Source: Gari tellinella
Lineage: Eukaryota > Mollusca > Bivalvia > Cardiida > Psammobiidae
Assembly (NCBI GenBank): GCA_922989275.2
Contig: OV277858.1
Coordinates: forward strand, 99,310,794-99,374,793
Direction of reading: 5' to 3'
DNA length: 64,000 nucleotides
This document shows positions 46,901 to 53,256 of the stretch, one piece after another. Position numbers and translations under genes: made by a program. The notes beneath the pieces are model-generated. The model did no database searches and was not told where the DNA came from. It worked only from the letters and a program-made list of their open reading frames with translations. How positions within the stretch are numbered: the first letter of the stretch is position 1; each line of letters opens with the position of its first letter.

Positions 46901-48441
46901 TTTAAGTTAAATAGATTTTGTAACCTTGAACTATTATCATATTTACAGCACTGCAGTTCAATGTAAGAGCAGCATCGAAAAGATACAGAAGAGCTTTGAG
47001 CAGATTGAATGGCCATTTTATGTGCTACATGGAGATAAAGACACGCTCTGTGCAGTGGAGGGCTCCAAAGATCTGTATGAAAAAGCCGGAAGCAAAGACA
47101 AGAAAATCAAGGTTAGTGCAAGTGAGGAACCAAATATTCTTAAGTTATAAGGTAGTACACTCCTATTTCATACTGAAGTAGAATATTGTCGGTTGTGGTA
47201 GTAGTATTCCACATTAGTTCATTGGGATAAAAACCCTCCTGATCAGTTAACTGTCTTAAACCATTATCAAATACATGTATTTATTCCTCCACTGAAAAAT
47301 GAAAAAAATACATACAGTCATGAATATGCCCCATAATATGATACAGAGATATTTCTAGATCCTAACAGATGTAGCTTACAGCATGCTGAAAGTAAATCAG
47401 AATGTCCATTAAGGAGCAGTCTGCTTTACTTTCAGCCTGTTTTAAGCACCCAATTGTGTCCTACACTGAACCAAGCTATGGGCTTGGTGGAGGTTAAAAG
47501 GTATCCCTGCTACCCCATACCTCCCCAAACTCTCCCAAACCACTTTTAAATACAAATTTTCCATACTCTAGCAGATGGTAGCTTAAAGCAGGCTGAAATT
47601 AAAGCAGAATGTGCCCTAAGGCAAATTCTGCTTTACTTTCAACCTGCTTTAAGTGGATACCTGTCTTCAAAACCAGAAACAGGCTATTGGGTAATGGGTT
47701 AATATTTAGTTGAAACAGTATATAGATATCTTAAGTTTTGTACGAGTTGCTCCCTTTGAAATTAAAAACATTGTAGATTTAATTTTAATACTGAACCAAG
47801 CTATGGTGGAGTTTAAAAGATATCCCTGCTACCGATCAGTCTAAAGACCCCAAACCACTTTTAAACACAAGTTTTCCATATTCTAGCAGATGGTAGCTTG
47901 GAGCAGGTTGAAAGTAAAGCAGAATGTGCTCTAAGGCACATTCTGCTTAACTTTCAACCTGCTTTAAGTGGATACCTGTCTTCAAAACCAGAAACAAGCT
48001 ATTGGGTAATGGGTTAATATTTAGTCGTAACAGTATATAGATATGTTAAGTTTTGTATGAGTTGCTCCCCTTGAAATGAAAACCATTGTAGATTTAATTT
48101 TAATTTAACATTGTATTTCATTATCTTAGCCTAAATTTGCCATTTATAAGCTTTATGGGATTAGATATTAAGGAATTTAAGTAGTTTGGGTTATTAAATG
48201 ATTTGGAGTGGTTTGGGGAGGTTTGGGGTCTTGAGACAGACCCCCCCTTCTTCTTCAGTTTGTGATTGACAATGCTTTGAATCAGATTGATAGACCAAGG
48301 TCATTTTGAAATTCAGTTCTATGAATGATTGGATATTTTCAGGTGTTCCCCGATGCCTTCCATCAGCTGCATTATGAGGTTCCAGAGGTGAAGAAAGAAA
48401 CCTTAGAATCCATTACCACGTGGCTTAAAGAGAGGTCGTAG
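19880..48441 (+). CDS. MGLL: MGLL, monoglyceride lipase (complete, 8 coding exons)
   Basis: This alpha/beta-hydrolase splits monoacylglycerols, including 2-arachidonoylglycerol, into fatty acid and glycerol. Exons are 19880-19992, 26007-26113, 33892-34028, 35307-35417, 36604-36693, 40710-40762, 46949-47111 and 48343-48441, giving 873 nt and 290 residues (vertebrate MGLL is about 303). All introns are GT/AG and phases agree throughout. Landmarks are LYCRYW (20-25), the oxyanion strand MVHGLAEH (43-50), FAHDHVGHGQSSG (69-81), the nucleophile elbow GHSMGG with Ser118 split by intron 3, Asp235 in HGDKDTLC, and His265 in AFHQLH. Cys238 matches a conserved cysteine near the active site. Exon 6 joins exon 7 without loss of alignment length. 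Introns hold most of the window's MITEs. A single ATGATG start is chosen because the upstream frame overlaps COG5 exon 1. Confidence 0.93.
20232..20496. mobile_element. Family-B MITE
   Basis: CTAACCCTTTCCTCCCTG to GGGTTCAAAGAGTTAA, with the AGGGCTCCTAAAGGAGCCCT core. It lies 240 bp inside MGLL intron 1. Confidence 0.75.
20523..21237. mobile_element. Element with GGCCGTTTTGG-repeat terminal inverted repeats
   Basis: GGGTCAAAACGGCCCAC (20525) and its exact inverse GTGGGCCGTTTTGACCC (21219-21235) bound about 715 bp. Each arm repeats the GGCCGTTTTGG unit several times over about 100 bp. GGTTCTTC occurs just outside both ends (about 20511 and 21242) and may be a target duplication. The interior is AT-rich with TAC/TAG runs and no ORF. 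Superfamily unknown. Confidence 0.6.
21330..21432. repeat. Family-D palindrome
   Basis: A perfect hairpin: CAAACAGTTTGGATCCTGAT, GAGACGACG, loop, inverse CGTCGTCTC, ATCAGGATCCAAACTGTTTG. No outer terminal repeats are clear. Confidence 0.7.
21570..21980 (+). pseudogene. Non-LTR RT core remnant
   Basis: Frames shift repeatedly but show AVLLDFSKA (motif A), RGNMYHLVSSFLSHRIQQ, VPQRSVLQP (from the usual VPQGSVLGP, motif B), and WQMSFNPS. The YADD box is not readable. Confidence 0.6.
23060..23285 (+). pseudogene. Non-LTR RT thumb/C-terminal remnant
   Basis: The frame reads KLATSFLVFLRRNLTTCPQ, then AQYYKILVRPILESATPVG. This is the same region as 18.9 kb and 63.8 kb but from a different lineage. 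Confidence 0.6.
23524..24877 (-). mobile_element. H1 element, about seven ~160-bp monomers, reverse orientation
   Basis: Bounded by the tail hairpin AGAGGGCCTGAAGGCCCT at the left and the head AGCTCACCGTGAGCT at the right. GTGTAAACACTGTTAAATAT recurs near 23850, 24008, 24165, 24325, 24484, 24644 and 24805. Confidence 0.75.
25040..25182. repeat. Partial family-A MITE
   Basis: A-type core (AAAGTAAAGCAGAATGTGCC) and the right end ATATTGGGTTAA; the left end is missing. Confidence 0.6.
25689..25945. mobile_element. Family-A MITE
   Basis: CCCATTACCCCATAAATA to GGAGTATTGGGTTGA. Opposite arm order from the 6143 copy. It ends 61 bp before MGLL exon 2. Confidence 0.75.
26007..26113 (+). CDS. MGLL: MGLL exon 2
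   Basis: 107 nt. It completes Arg38 and encodes GIVFMVHGLAEH through VFAHDH. The acceptor is TATTCAG and the donor GTAAGT. MITEs flank it closely: one ends at 25945 and one starts at 26151. Confidence 0.93.
26151..26445. mobile_element. Family-A MITE just after MGLL exon 2
   Basis: TTAACCCATTACTCCGTA to GTAGTAATGGGTTAA. The left arm is partly duplicated (AGTATGGAAT twice). It starts 38 bp after the exon 2 boundary. Confidence 0.75.
26780..27010. repeat. Degraded P-type repeat (also at 54205-54420)
   Basis: CAAGGTGAAAGTTAAACAG palindrome followed by ATGATCAATTAGCGAGTC and ATAGAGAGTTATTTACT, paralleled at 54.2-54.4 kb. Confidence 0.5.
27111..27356. mobile_element. Family-A MITE, decayed ends
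   Basis: Core AAAGTTAAGCAGAATGTGCC with a perfect inverse and loop TATATA. The outer ends are AACCCAATACTCCATAGA and ATAATGGGTTG. Confidence 0.7.
27411..28515 (+). mobile_element. H1 element, about four monomers
   Basis: Head hairpin TAGCTCACCTGAGCTAGCTC at 27415. Monomers of about 160 bp begin GTGTTTACACTCTAGAGGCC. The tail is GGTGAGCGATATCAGGGCC, then TTCAGGCCCTCTTGT. A second head (27357) precedes it. Confidence 0.75.
28516..29190. other. Intronic sequence, little recognisable
   Basis: ACGAGGGGCGTTCATTTAAT at 28540 resembles a mariner end like that at 555, but I see no partner. The rest is AT-rich without support for genes. Confidence 0.3.
29191..29442. mobile_element. Family-A MITE, intact
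   Basis: TTAACCCTTTACCCCATA to GGGGGAAAGGGTTAA, 252 bp. Perfect central inverted repeat AAAGCAGAATGTGCC / GGCACATTCTGCTTT around TTAA. Confidence 0.8.
29946..31004 (+). mobile_element. H2 element
   Basis: Head TAGCTCACCTGGCACGTAGT, then GCCAAGGTGA. The tail hairpin is GGCCCGCATGGGCC followed by TCTTGT. Internal repeats of about 290 bp share ACATATAGTTATATAGTGAA and CTGAAACTAATATGGCCAG. Confidence 0.65.
31165..32616 (+). mobile_element. H2-like element, five or six monomers
   Basis: Monomers of about 150-190 bp share CTCTGAAACTG, GGCCTAGACCTTTTA and TAGCTTTGCCTTATGGTCCT. The tail is GGCCGCATGCGGCTCTTGT. The head is degraded. Confidence 0.6.
32617..32987. other. MGLL intron 2, no recognisable features
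   Basis: AT-rich. Similar text (TTAAATTTGTTT, GGGATAGTTTGTAGGTC) recurs at 55.66-55.75 kb after another H2 tail, so part may be a flanking repeat. Confidence 0.35.
32988..33216. mobile_element. Family-C MITE, decayed
   Basis: TACAGTAGAGGATACATT at the left. The core is TTGGAGCCTGATCAAACGCC, GGGTTACCC, inverse. The right side matches TTTATTGGGAAAGAATAA. Confidence 0.6.
33302..33551. mobile_element. Family-C MITE, full length, TA duplication
   Basis: TACAGTGGAGAAAATGTT to GTTTTCTCCACTGTA, 250 bp. Core GCAAACAGTTTAGAGCAGAT with GGGTAACCC loop. Confidence 0.75.
33892..34028 (+). CDS. MGLL: MGLL exon 3
   Basis: 137 nt. It encodes VGHGQSSGDR through VFLVGHSM, ending on the nucleophile Ser118 and Met119. 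The acceptor is TTGCACAG and the donor GTAAGC. A family-C MITE begins at intron base 8. Confidence 0.93.
34036..34289. mobile_element. Family-C MITE at the exon 3 donor
   Basis: TACAGGTGGAGAAAACGTT to CATTTTCTCCACTGTA. It starts at intron base 8, immediately after GTAAGCA. Core GTTGGAGCCAGATCAGACGC with perfect inverse. Confidence 0.75.
34316..34500. repeat. Partial family-C/D palindrome
   Basis: TACAGTGATGGGGGAAAAAG, then GAGCCTGATCAGATGCTGGG with a truncated inverse arm. Confidence 0.45.
34640..34920. repeat. Rearranged family-A material
   Basis: Two A-type half cores and the right end GGGGTTGAGGGTTAAG; the order suggests one copy inside another with deletions. Confidence 0.45.
35057..35265. 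mobile_element. Family-P MITE (pogo-like ends, TA duplication)
   Basis: TACAGTAAAACCTTTCTATA at the left and its inverse TATAGAGAGGTTTTACTGTA at the right. The core (GACAGGTGACAGCTTAAAGC, then AAAGCTCCTAAAGGAGCTTT) is a variant of the family-A core. Confidence 0.75.
35307..35417 (+). CDS. MGLL: MGLL exon 4
   Basis: 111 nt, 37 codons, phase 0 at both ends. It begins GGTIATLAAMERP, completing the GXSXG elbow. The acceptor is TTTCAG and the donor GTAAGT. A family-E MITE begins at intron base 11. Confidence 0.93.
35428..35619. mobile_element. Family-E MITE at the exon 4 donor
   Basis: CAAGGCTCCAGATAAG to CTTATCTGGAGCCCTG, with TACAT outside both ends. It starts at intron base 11. Core ACTCATTAGAATTGTCTC hairpin. 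Confidence 0.75.
36194..36445. mobile_element. Family-A MITE, intact
   Basis: TTAACCCTTTCCCCCATA to GGGTTAAAGGGTTAA, 252 bp. The central site is GCACCCTAGGGCGC instead of GCCTTAAGGC. Confidence 0.8.
36604..36693 (+). CDS. MGLL: MGLL exon 5
   Basis: 90 nt, 30 codons, encoding VFVATMLAKIAPQ through ISRDKEQ. This is part of the cap region in family members. The acceptor is TTTTCAG and the donor GTAATT. Confidence 0.9.
36700..37150. other. MGLL intron 5 stretch with a CRE palindrome
   Basis: TGACGTCA at 36909-36916, followed by TGACGTAGACGTTAC. The rest has no repeat or coding signal I recognise. Confidence 0.3.
37150..37570. repeat. Family-D palindromes (two)
   Basis: 37150-37320 holds GGATCCTGATGAGACGCCGC with its inverse and a degenerate second core. 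37480-37560 holds AACCTGATCAGATGCCATG with inverse. Confidence 0.6.
37602..38537 (+). mobile_element. H1 element, about four monomers
   Basis: Head CACCTGAGCTAGCTCAGGGT. Monomers start GTGTTTACACTCTAGAGGCC at about 37688 and 37848 and continue. The tail is CAGGTGAGCGATATCAGGGC, then CTTCAGGCCCTCTTGT. Confidence 0.75.
38567..38818. mobile_element. Family-A MITE
   Basis: TTAACCCATTGCCCCATG to GGGGTAATGGGTTCAA, 252 bp. Confidence 0.75.
38906..39076. mobile_element. Family-F MITE with 6-bp duplication GTATGT
   Basis: CAGGGCTGCCATCAGTTG to AATGGCAGCCCTG, with GTATGT directly outside both ends (38900-38905, 39077-39082). No family-A core in this copy. Confidence 0.75.
39493..40536. mobile_element. 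1044-bp TTAA-flanked element, GGTGGTTCG ends, with tRNA-like insert
   Basis: GGTGGTTCG at the left and CGAACCACC at the right. TTAA on both sides (39489-39492, 40537-40540) duplicates a site known to be single in other family-A copies. No transposase ORF. TTAA targeting fits piggyBac or Kolobok relatives. Confidence 0.75.
40331..40412 (-). repeat. tRNA-like sequence (SINE head) inside the 39493 element
   Basis: The minus strand has TTAGCGCAGTTGGTACGGTG (A box), a TTGCAAA loop and GGTTCGATTCCC (B box). The anticodon stem barely pairs. Confidence 0.55.
40710..40762 (+). CDS. MGLL: MGLL exon 6
   Basis: 53 nt, encoding VQKYEQDPLVYHGGVKC plus two bases of Gly204. The acceptor is GCTTTAG and the donor GTAAGT. 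It corresponds to the conserved SDPL region of vertebrate MGLL. Confidence 0.9.
40783..40976. mobile_element. Family-E MITE near the exon 6 donor
   Basis: Hairpin TTAGAATCGTCTCTTCGAGA with the flanking GTTGTCACGACT / AGTAACACCATAGGATTT arms of family E. The left end is decayed (GAGCTCCAAGTAAT), about 20 bp inside intron 6. Confidence 0.65.
41017..41265. mobile_element. Family-A MITE, diverged
   Basis: Core AAAGTAAAGCAGAGTGTG; right end GGAGTAGTGGATTAA. Confidence 0.65.
41517..41753. mobile_element. Family-B relative (same subtype as 56391-56632)
   Basis: ATAACTCTTTCAACACCATG to GTGTTGAAATAAGTTA. Core GCAAACAGTGTAGACCC with inverse. Confidence 0.6.
41936..44775 (+). mobile_element. H1 element, six monomers, carrying a nested CAGGG element
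   Basis: Head TTAGCTCACCTGAGCTAGCT; monomers from about 42009; tail GGTGAGCGATATCAGGGCC, then TTCATGCCCTCTTGT. The array is interrupted from 42706 to 44316. Confidence 0.75.
42706..44316. mobile_element. 1611-bp CAGGGTTC-ended element with 6-bp duplication CTTGCC
   Basis: Starts CAGGGTTCCCGCTGG and ends GTGAACCCTG, with CTTGCC on both sides (42700-42705, 44317-44322). Subterminal regions repeat TGGCGC. It holds a partial family-A copy (about 43760-44000) and a family-D core (43655-43735). No transposase ORF. hAT-like from ends and 6-bp duplication. Confidence 0.65.
44813..45064. mobile_element. Family-A MITE
   Basis: TCAACCCATTACCCCATA to GGGGTAATAGGTTAA, 252 bp. Confidence 0.75.
45061..45130. 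repeat. Bare palindromic core between two family-A MITEs
   Basis: TTAAATCAAGATAAAAGTAA, AGCAGAAAGATCCTTTAGG, inverse, CATCTTGCTTTAA. It is about 70 bp with TTAA at both ends and no A-type arms. Confidence 0.65.
45127..45379. mobile_element. Family-A MITE, intact
   Basis: TTAACCCTTTACCCAATG to GGTAAAGGGTTAA, 253 bp, with perfect AAAGCAGAATGCGCC / GGCGCATTCTGCTTT around TTAA. Confidence 0.8.
45585..45777. mobile_element. Family-E MITE, full length
   Basis: CAGGGCTCCAGATAAG to CTTATCTGGAGCCCTG, with the central TTAGAATCGTCTCGAAGAGA hairpin. No exact flanking duplication. Confidence 0.75.
45778..46948 (+). other. MGLL intron 6, 3' part; G-rich minisatellite
   Basis: 45968-46025 is a family-D-like core. 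46500-46625 is an imperfect G-rich repeat (GGGGGCTCATGT, GGCTTGTGCAAAA units of about 35 bp) with runs of G that could form quadruplexes. I see nothing else. Confidence 0.4.
46949..47111 (+). CDS. MGLL: MGLL exon 7
   Basis: 163 nt. It completes Gly204 and encodes TAVQCKSSIEKIQKSF, then IEWPFYVLHGDKDTLC, through KDKKIK. It carries catalytic Asp235. The acceptor is TTTACAG and the donor GTTAGT. Confidence 0.93.
47270..47463. repeat. Partial family-A MITE in MGLL intron 7
   Basis: Core AAAGTAAATCAGAATGTCC, inverse, with TTTATTCCTCCACTGAAAA arm and no clear TTAA ends. Confidence 0.5.
47464..48105. repeat. 326-bp tandem duplication in MGLL intron 7, each copy with a family-A MITE
   Basis: ACTGAACCAAGCTATGG begins at 47464 and 47790. 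Both copies contain an A-type core, TGGGTAATGGGTTAATATTT and ATTGTAGATTTAATTTTAAT. They differ at roughly a tenth of positions, so the duplication is not recent. Confidence 0.8.
48343..48441 (+). CDS. MGLL: MGLL exon 8 (stop codon)
   Basis: 99 nt including TAG. It encodes VFPDAFHQLHYEVPEV, with catalytic His265, and ends ITTWLKERS. The acceptor is TTTTCAG. A pogo-like MITE begins about 55 bp after the stop, inside the presumed 3'UTR. Confidence 0.93.
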   Translation: MFPDAFHQLHYEVPEVKKETLESITTWLKERS

Positions 48442-48493
48442 ATATCGACAAGTTGACGCACATGAATCTCAGCACCATGCTTTGTAGATCTGT

Positions 48494-48822
48494 ATCCAGT
48501 AAAACCTCTCTATAACGACCAATAAATTGTGTTAATTATAATTAGATGTTTAAAACAGGTGACTACTTAAAGCAATGTGACAGTAAAACAGAAAGCCCCT
48601 TAAAGAGCTTTCTGTTTTACTGCCACCTTGCTTTAAGGACCACTAAATTGCATTTATTATCAGGTGTTTACAACAGGTGACTACTTAAAGCAATGTGATT
48701 ATAAAATAGAAAGCTCCCTATTTTACTGCCATCTTGTTTTAAGCTGTCACCTTTCTTGTATACATTGTACAATCAATTAACCTTATTTTTAGATGGTCGT
48801 AATAGAGAGGTTTTATTTAGGA
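48494..48822. mobile_element. Family-P MITE with duplicated core, just after the MGLL stop
   Basis: CAGTAAAACCTCTCTATAAC at the left, ATAGAGAGGTTTTAT at the right, and two copies of the ACAGGTGACTACTTAAAGC core. It is probably part of the MGLL 3'UTR. Two AATAAA-like signals lie inside or near. Confidence 0.7.
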
Positions 48823-49025
48823 TTCTAACACACTTTGCGCACGCCACTATATAAACAAAGAACGACCGTTTCAGTGTTTGAATTTTCAATCAAACACTCA
48901 CGCGCTAAAACGTTCCAACGTGACGTAAAATGGCCTCGAAAGTCCATACGCTAAGAAATGTATGCCGTTGCTTTGGTGCAAGTTAAGGTAAAATTATGTG
49001 TTAAAATCGAAATAATTAATTCATA

Positions 49026-49166
49026 CCAGTGTTTTATCTAACAATCAAACACGGGTAGTCGTTGAGATGCGTGTAATTAAACCACTCAGCCTAAAGGCCT
49101 CGTGATTAAATCACTATGCATCTCAACTCCTACCAGTGTTTGATTGCATGATAAAACACTAGTAAT
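49026..49166. repeat. 140-bp imperfect palindrome
   Basis: CCAGTGTTTTATC..CAATCAAACAC and GTTGAGATGC pair with GCATCTCAAC..GTGTTTGATTG..GATAAAACACT. No obvious terminal duplication. Confidence 0.7.
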
Positions 49167-49251
49167 ATGAATTTATTATTTCTTAAATAAAAAGAATTTA
49201 CTGTACATGTTTCACCCTTTTCATCCATAGCCAAAATGCTCTATATATAAC

Positions 49252-49507
49252 TACAGTGGAGAATCTGTTATTCTTTCCCAATAAACGCGTTTACGCTAAA
49301 ACTATTATTTGCAGTGCAAGCAGTTTGGAGCCAGATCAGACGCCGGGTAACCCGGCGTCTGATCAGGCTCCAAACTGTTTGCCACCAAGATAAACATGAA
49401 ATATCAGAATTGTCCAAAAGTTGTTCTTTCCTACGTTTTAGCGCTTTGCGTTTGCGTTTGCGTACGTTTGCGTTTAAACGGGAAAGAATAGCAGATTCTC
49501 CACTGTA
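49252..49507. mobile_element. Family-C MITE, intact
   Basis: TACAGTGGAGAATCTGTT to CAGATTCTCCACTGTA, 256 bp. Core CAGACGCCGGGTAACCCGGC with long perfect arms; GTTTGCGTTTGCGTACGTTTG subterminal repeat. Confidence 0.8.
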
Positions 49508-49799
49508 CAGTCCATCTTGTATGACGCAGTAACTCATAAGAGGACCATTTGACTATATTAAATTTAGATGGCTGTTAAATGCAGAATAGAAAATAACGTA
49601 GAAAACAGTAGGATCTTCTAGCATTATTTGTATCCTGCATTAAGCAGTCATCTGTCTTGACAGATCTCCATGCTACCTCAATTAGTGATAATTAAATGCA
49701 AGCTTATGTTTCAGCTGCCATATGTATTCAGCCCCATCAACTAATCTTTTTGTTGTTGTTGAAAGAACTTACCGGTAATTTTTATTCAACAGTACATTT

Positions 49800-49995
49800 G
49801 GTTCTAAAACATTGTATATTTAGTTGTTCAGCATTTTGTATGCAGTGATCCAACATTGTATATTTAGTTAATACTATTCATTGTACATTCAGTTATACAA
49901 TATTGTACTTTGGGCTATACAACATTGTACATTTAGTTACTATACAATATCTTATTTATGATTTTATACAAAATTGTACATTCCTGTGAGGCTAT
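49800..49995. repeat. Degenerate tandem repeat, ACATTGTA(C/T)ATTTAGTTA
   Basis: About seven imperfect copies of a 25-40 bp unit. Confidence 0.6.
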
Positions 49996-50960
49996 ATCTT
50001 TTGTGTGCATTCCTAAATATAATTTATGGTATAGTCAAACTTATTTTCTACAGTAATCTATTTACTCTTACCATGCTGGTGGGGGATATGTACCACGGTG
50101 ATTACCTTTGCAAATAGTTTGGATCGTAGAGGGCATCATAATTATGTATTGTACAGAAATACCCACATCTCTAGTTCTTCTTTTGCTGTATAAGTAAATA
50201 TCTTACTGTAAAAATATTGTAACGTGTCACCCTGTGTAAATGTTGTAATTTATAAAATCTACACAAATTGCTGTTATGCAAAAAGAACAGAATCACATTA
50301 GATAGTTATTTGTCCAAAAGATGTAAACTGAATGGCAAACAGTCTAGGCCCTGATCAGACTGCTCCTGAAGGATCAGGGTCTACACTGCTTTCTCCAACC
50401 TGTGTTTCCCAATACTAAGGATCATTAGGGTAGTGTTTGTTTGTTTTTTCTCATAATATGTGCCATAATAATACATTCAGAATTATGATAACTTGCCATT
50501 TAAAGGAAAGACTAAATATCGATAGTTAATGCAGGTGGGTGCTTCATGCGTGACAAAAGTAAAGAAGAAAACTTTAATGTAGGAGCTTTCTGCTTTATTT
50601 TTATCCAGCATCTAACAGATATATGTCTTTTCAACAAATCATTCTTCTTCAAATAGTGTCCACCGAACACAAGGTTGACTGTGATATGAAAGCAATATGG
50701 GTATTTCAGTTTTTAACCCTTTCATGATCAAATTATATGGGTGGATTTTTACCCTTTTACCACTTTATTGTCATCTGCTTTAGTATTGTCATCTGCAAGA
50801 CACATTTCAAAGTTAGATTTAAGGTTGTATGACTTAGTAACTATCCAAACTGTTTGCAAACACGCTTTCAAGTGTCATTGAGAGTGAAAGGGTTAAGCAA
50901 ACATCCTTCAGTGATTTATATTTTTTAACATCATAATTTTATATATATATTTTACTTTAA
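49996..50960 (+). other. Region 3' of MGLL, no gene recognised
   Basis: 50335-50395 is a short family-B core (CAGTCTAGGCCCTGATCAG). 50520-50630 is a worn family-A/P core. Otherwise AT-rich, possibly MGLL 3'UTR or intergenic. Confidence 0.35.
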
Positions 50961-50964
50961 ACTA

Positions 50965-52210
50965 CCGTATTTTTTAAACCAATATCACACACACGGATCA
51001 CACAGTCTTCAATATATTTTTAAACCCACATTAATTTATACATAGTAGTTATCCAATCCATATTCAGATTTTTCAACCCATATTACATATTAATTATCCG
51101 ATTGATAGTAAAATAAACCCACAAACCAGTAACGTCAGTCTATTTTTAAAACCCATATGACATGCTAGTAACTTCAGTCACATAATAGTGACTTCAGTCT
51201 ATCCATATCACATACTAGTAACTTCAGTCTATTTTAAACCCACATCACATACTAGTTAATCTCTATTCAAACCAATATCACATTCAAGTGACTTTAGTCT
51301 TTTTTCAAACCCACATCACATGATAGTTCTTCAAACACATTTAAACCCTCATTGCATACTAGTGACTTCAGTCTGATTTAAACCAATATTACATACAAGT
51401 GACATATTAGCTTATAAATCTTAATTTTTATGCCCCCAGCATCGACAGATGCGGGGCATATAGTAATCGTCCTGTCCGTCCGTCCGCACGCACGAAAGGT
51501 CCTTTGTTTGGTAGGGAGAACAATAGATTCCATTCATTCCGTGATTGCCCTATTGTTATTGTTGGGGTTTTTTGTTGCTATTGGGTACTTTAAAACAAAA
51601 GAAAAACCCAACAAGGGCCCAAATGGAAGGACGTCCGTGCGTGTGTCCGTACGTAACAAGGTTAAGTAGATTTTACCGTTTCGTCTAGCATCAACACCGC
51701 TTACCCAAATGCTTGGATACTTATACAGTTGTTGCCTTGGACCACTCCCTATCCACCAATATCACCAAACTTTGATTTTGACCTTGACCTTGACCTAATT
51801 TGAACTTAGAAAATTTTAAATGTGCTATTTCTTGATTAACTAGATTTTACCGTTTCGCCTAGCATCAACACAGATGACTACAATGCTTTGATACTTATAC
51901 AGTTGTTGCCTTGGACCATTACCAACTCACTAATAATATCCAAGCTCAGTTTGACCCTGACCTTGACCTAATTTGGACTTAGAAAGATTCAGAATATATT
52001 GTCAACGATGCCACTGGGGGCATAAGCGTCTTGTTTTTTTTTAATACACTAAATCTTAAATCTATTTTCAAGTGACTTCAGTCTATTTTTAAACCAATAT
52101 TACATATTAGTTCATAAATGTATTAATTTTTAAACACATATATTTCATGCTAAATCTTCAATCTATTTTCAAACCTTTATCACATACTAGCCTAGTAGTT
52201 CTTCAATTAA
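50965..52210. repeat. Degenerate minisatellite split by an H3 element
   Basis: Units of about 45-55 bp around CACATACTAGTGACTTCAGT and CTATTTTTAAACCAATAT occupy 50965-51425 and resume at 52040-52210. Confidence 0.65.
51430..52037 (+). mobile_element. H3 element, two ~180-bp monomers
   Basis: Head hairpin TGCCCCCAGCATCGACAGAT, GCGGGGCATA, then GTCCGTCCGTCCG. Monomers share AGATTTTACCGTTTCG and TATACAGTTGTTGCCTTGGA. The tail is CACTGGGGGCATAAGCGTCT. Confidence 0.65.
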
Positions 52211-52369
52211 TCTTCTATATTCATCAGATGTTACTTGGATGTTTTCAGAAAACATATTTTTATACCATAATTATGTAAAACACCAACCCTATAGATCTCA
52301 CTGATATGTATTGTTTTCAGTGACCTGTGGTAATTGTATATATGTATATATTGTTTCTGTTATAAACAG

Positions 52370-52840
52370 TTAACCCTTTCCTCCATAGAAGTGCATTTTA
52401 GTGCATGTAATATATTCCTTCACTTATGAAAATAGTTATAATTTATGTAGGGATGAGCTTGTAGATAATAGCTTAAAGCAGGCTGAAAGGAAAGCAGAAT
52501 GCGCCTTAACCCTTTCCCTCATAGAAGCAACTTTTAGCGTATTTAATTGTTTCATCCGCTGAAGAAAATAGTTCCAGTTTATACCCTCATAAACAATGAC
52601 CGTAACAAAAATGTCTATATAGCCTAGCAGATGATAGTTTAAAGCAGGCTGAAAGTAAAGCAGAATGTGCCTTAAGGCACATTCTGCTTTACTTTCAACC
52701 TGCTTTAAGTGATAACCTATATTTAATGTCATAAACGGGTTATTGGGTAAAGGGTTAAGGCGCATTCTGCTTTCCTTTCAACCTGCTTTAAGTAGTCACC
52801 TATCTTAAAACTAGAAATAGGCTATGGGGTAAAGAGTTAA
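52370..52840. mobile_element. Family-A MITE interrupted exactly at its central TTAA
   Basis: Left half TTAACCCTTTCCTCCATA .. GCAGAATGCGCC; right half GGCGCATTCTGC .. GGGGTAAAGAGTTAA. The halves meet at the palindrome centre, where another copy sits. Confidence 0.85.
52506..52758. mobile_element. Family-A MITE nested in another family-A MITE
   Basis: Element 52510-52754 with TTAA on both sides, inserted into GCGCC-TTAA-GGCGC of the outer copy. This shows directly that the family duplicates TTAA on insertion. Confidence 0.9.
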
Positions 52841-53256
52841 ACCAGTGTTGAGAACCATTTTAGAAAGACAATCCAAAGGTTTTTAAAGTCAGTTGGCATA
52901 TTAAGGTTGAGGACTCCTAATGAGATCTGACCAAAATCGGTTCTCTTAGGTACAGCAATTGGCCATTCTCTTCAAGTGTCGGCCCATTTTGACAGTTACC
53001 ATGGTTCAGAATGGGACTGAAAGGTGTAGCAAATGGCTGAACACTCTCCGTAGAGCACCAATATTGACCAACATTGGCCTGATCTTATTAGAGGTTCTCA
53101 ACCTTAATGCAGGATAAATGTACCGGTAATGCATGAAGTGTCTATTAGAGTTTTCTGCATAAAGATTGTTCTACAGTAACCCTTCATAGCTTTTTTTTTC
53201 ATAATTTTAGACAGGTTGTTTTCTTAAAATAGACTGAATGTAACTTTTATCCTGCT

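Noticed and set aside
40763..46948. A missing MGLL exon between exons 6 and 7
   Set aside because: Joining the two restores a Gly codon in phase and the spacing to the WPF motif equals that of vertebrate MGLL, so nothing is missing.
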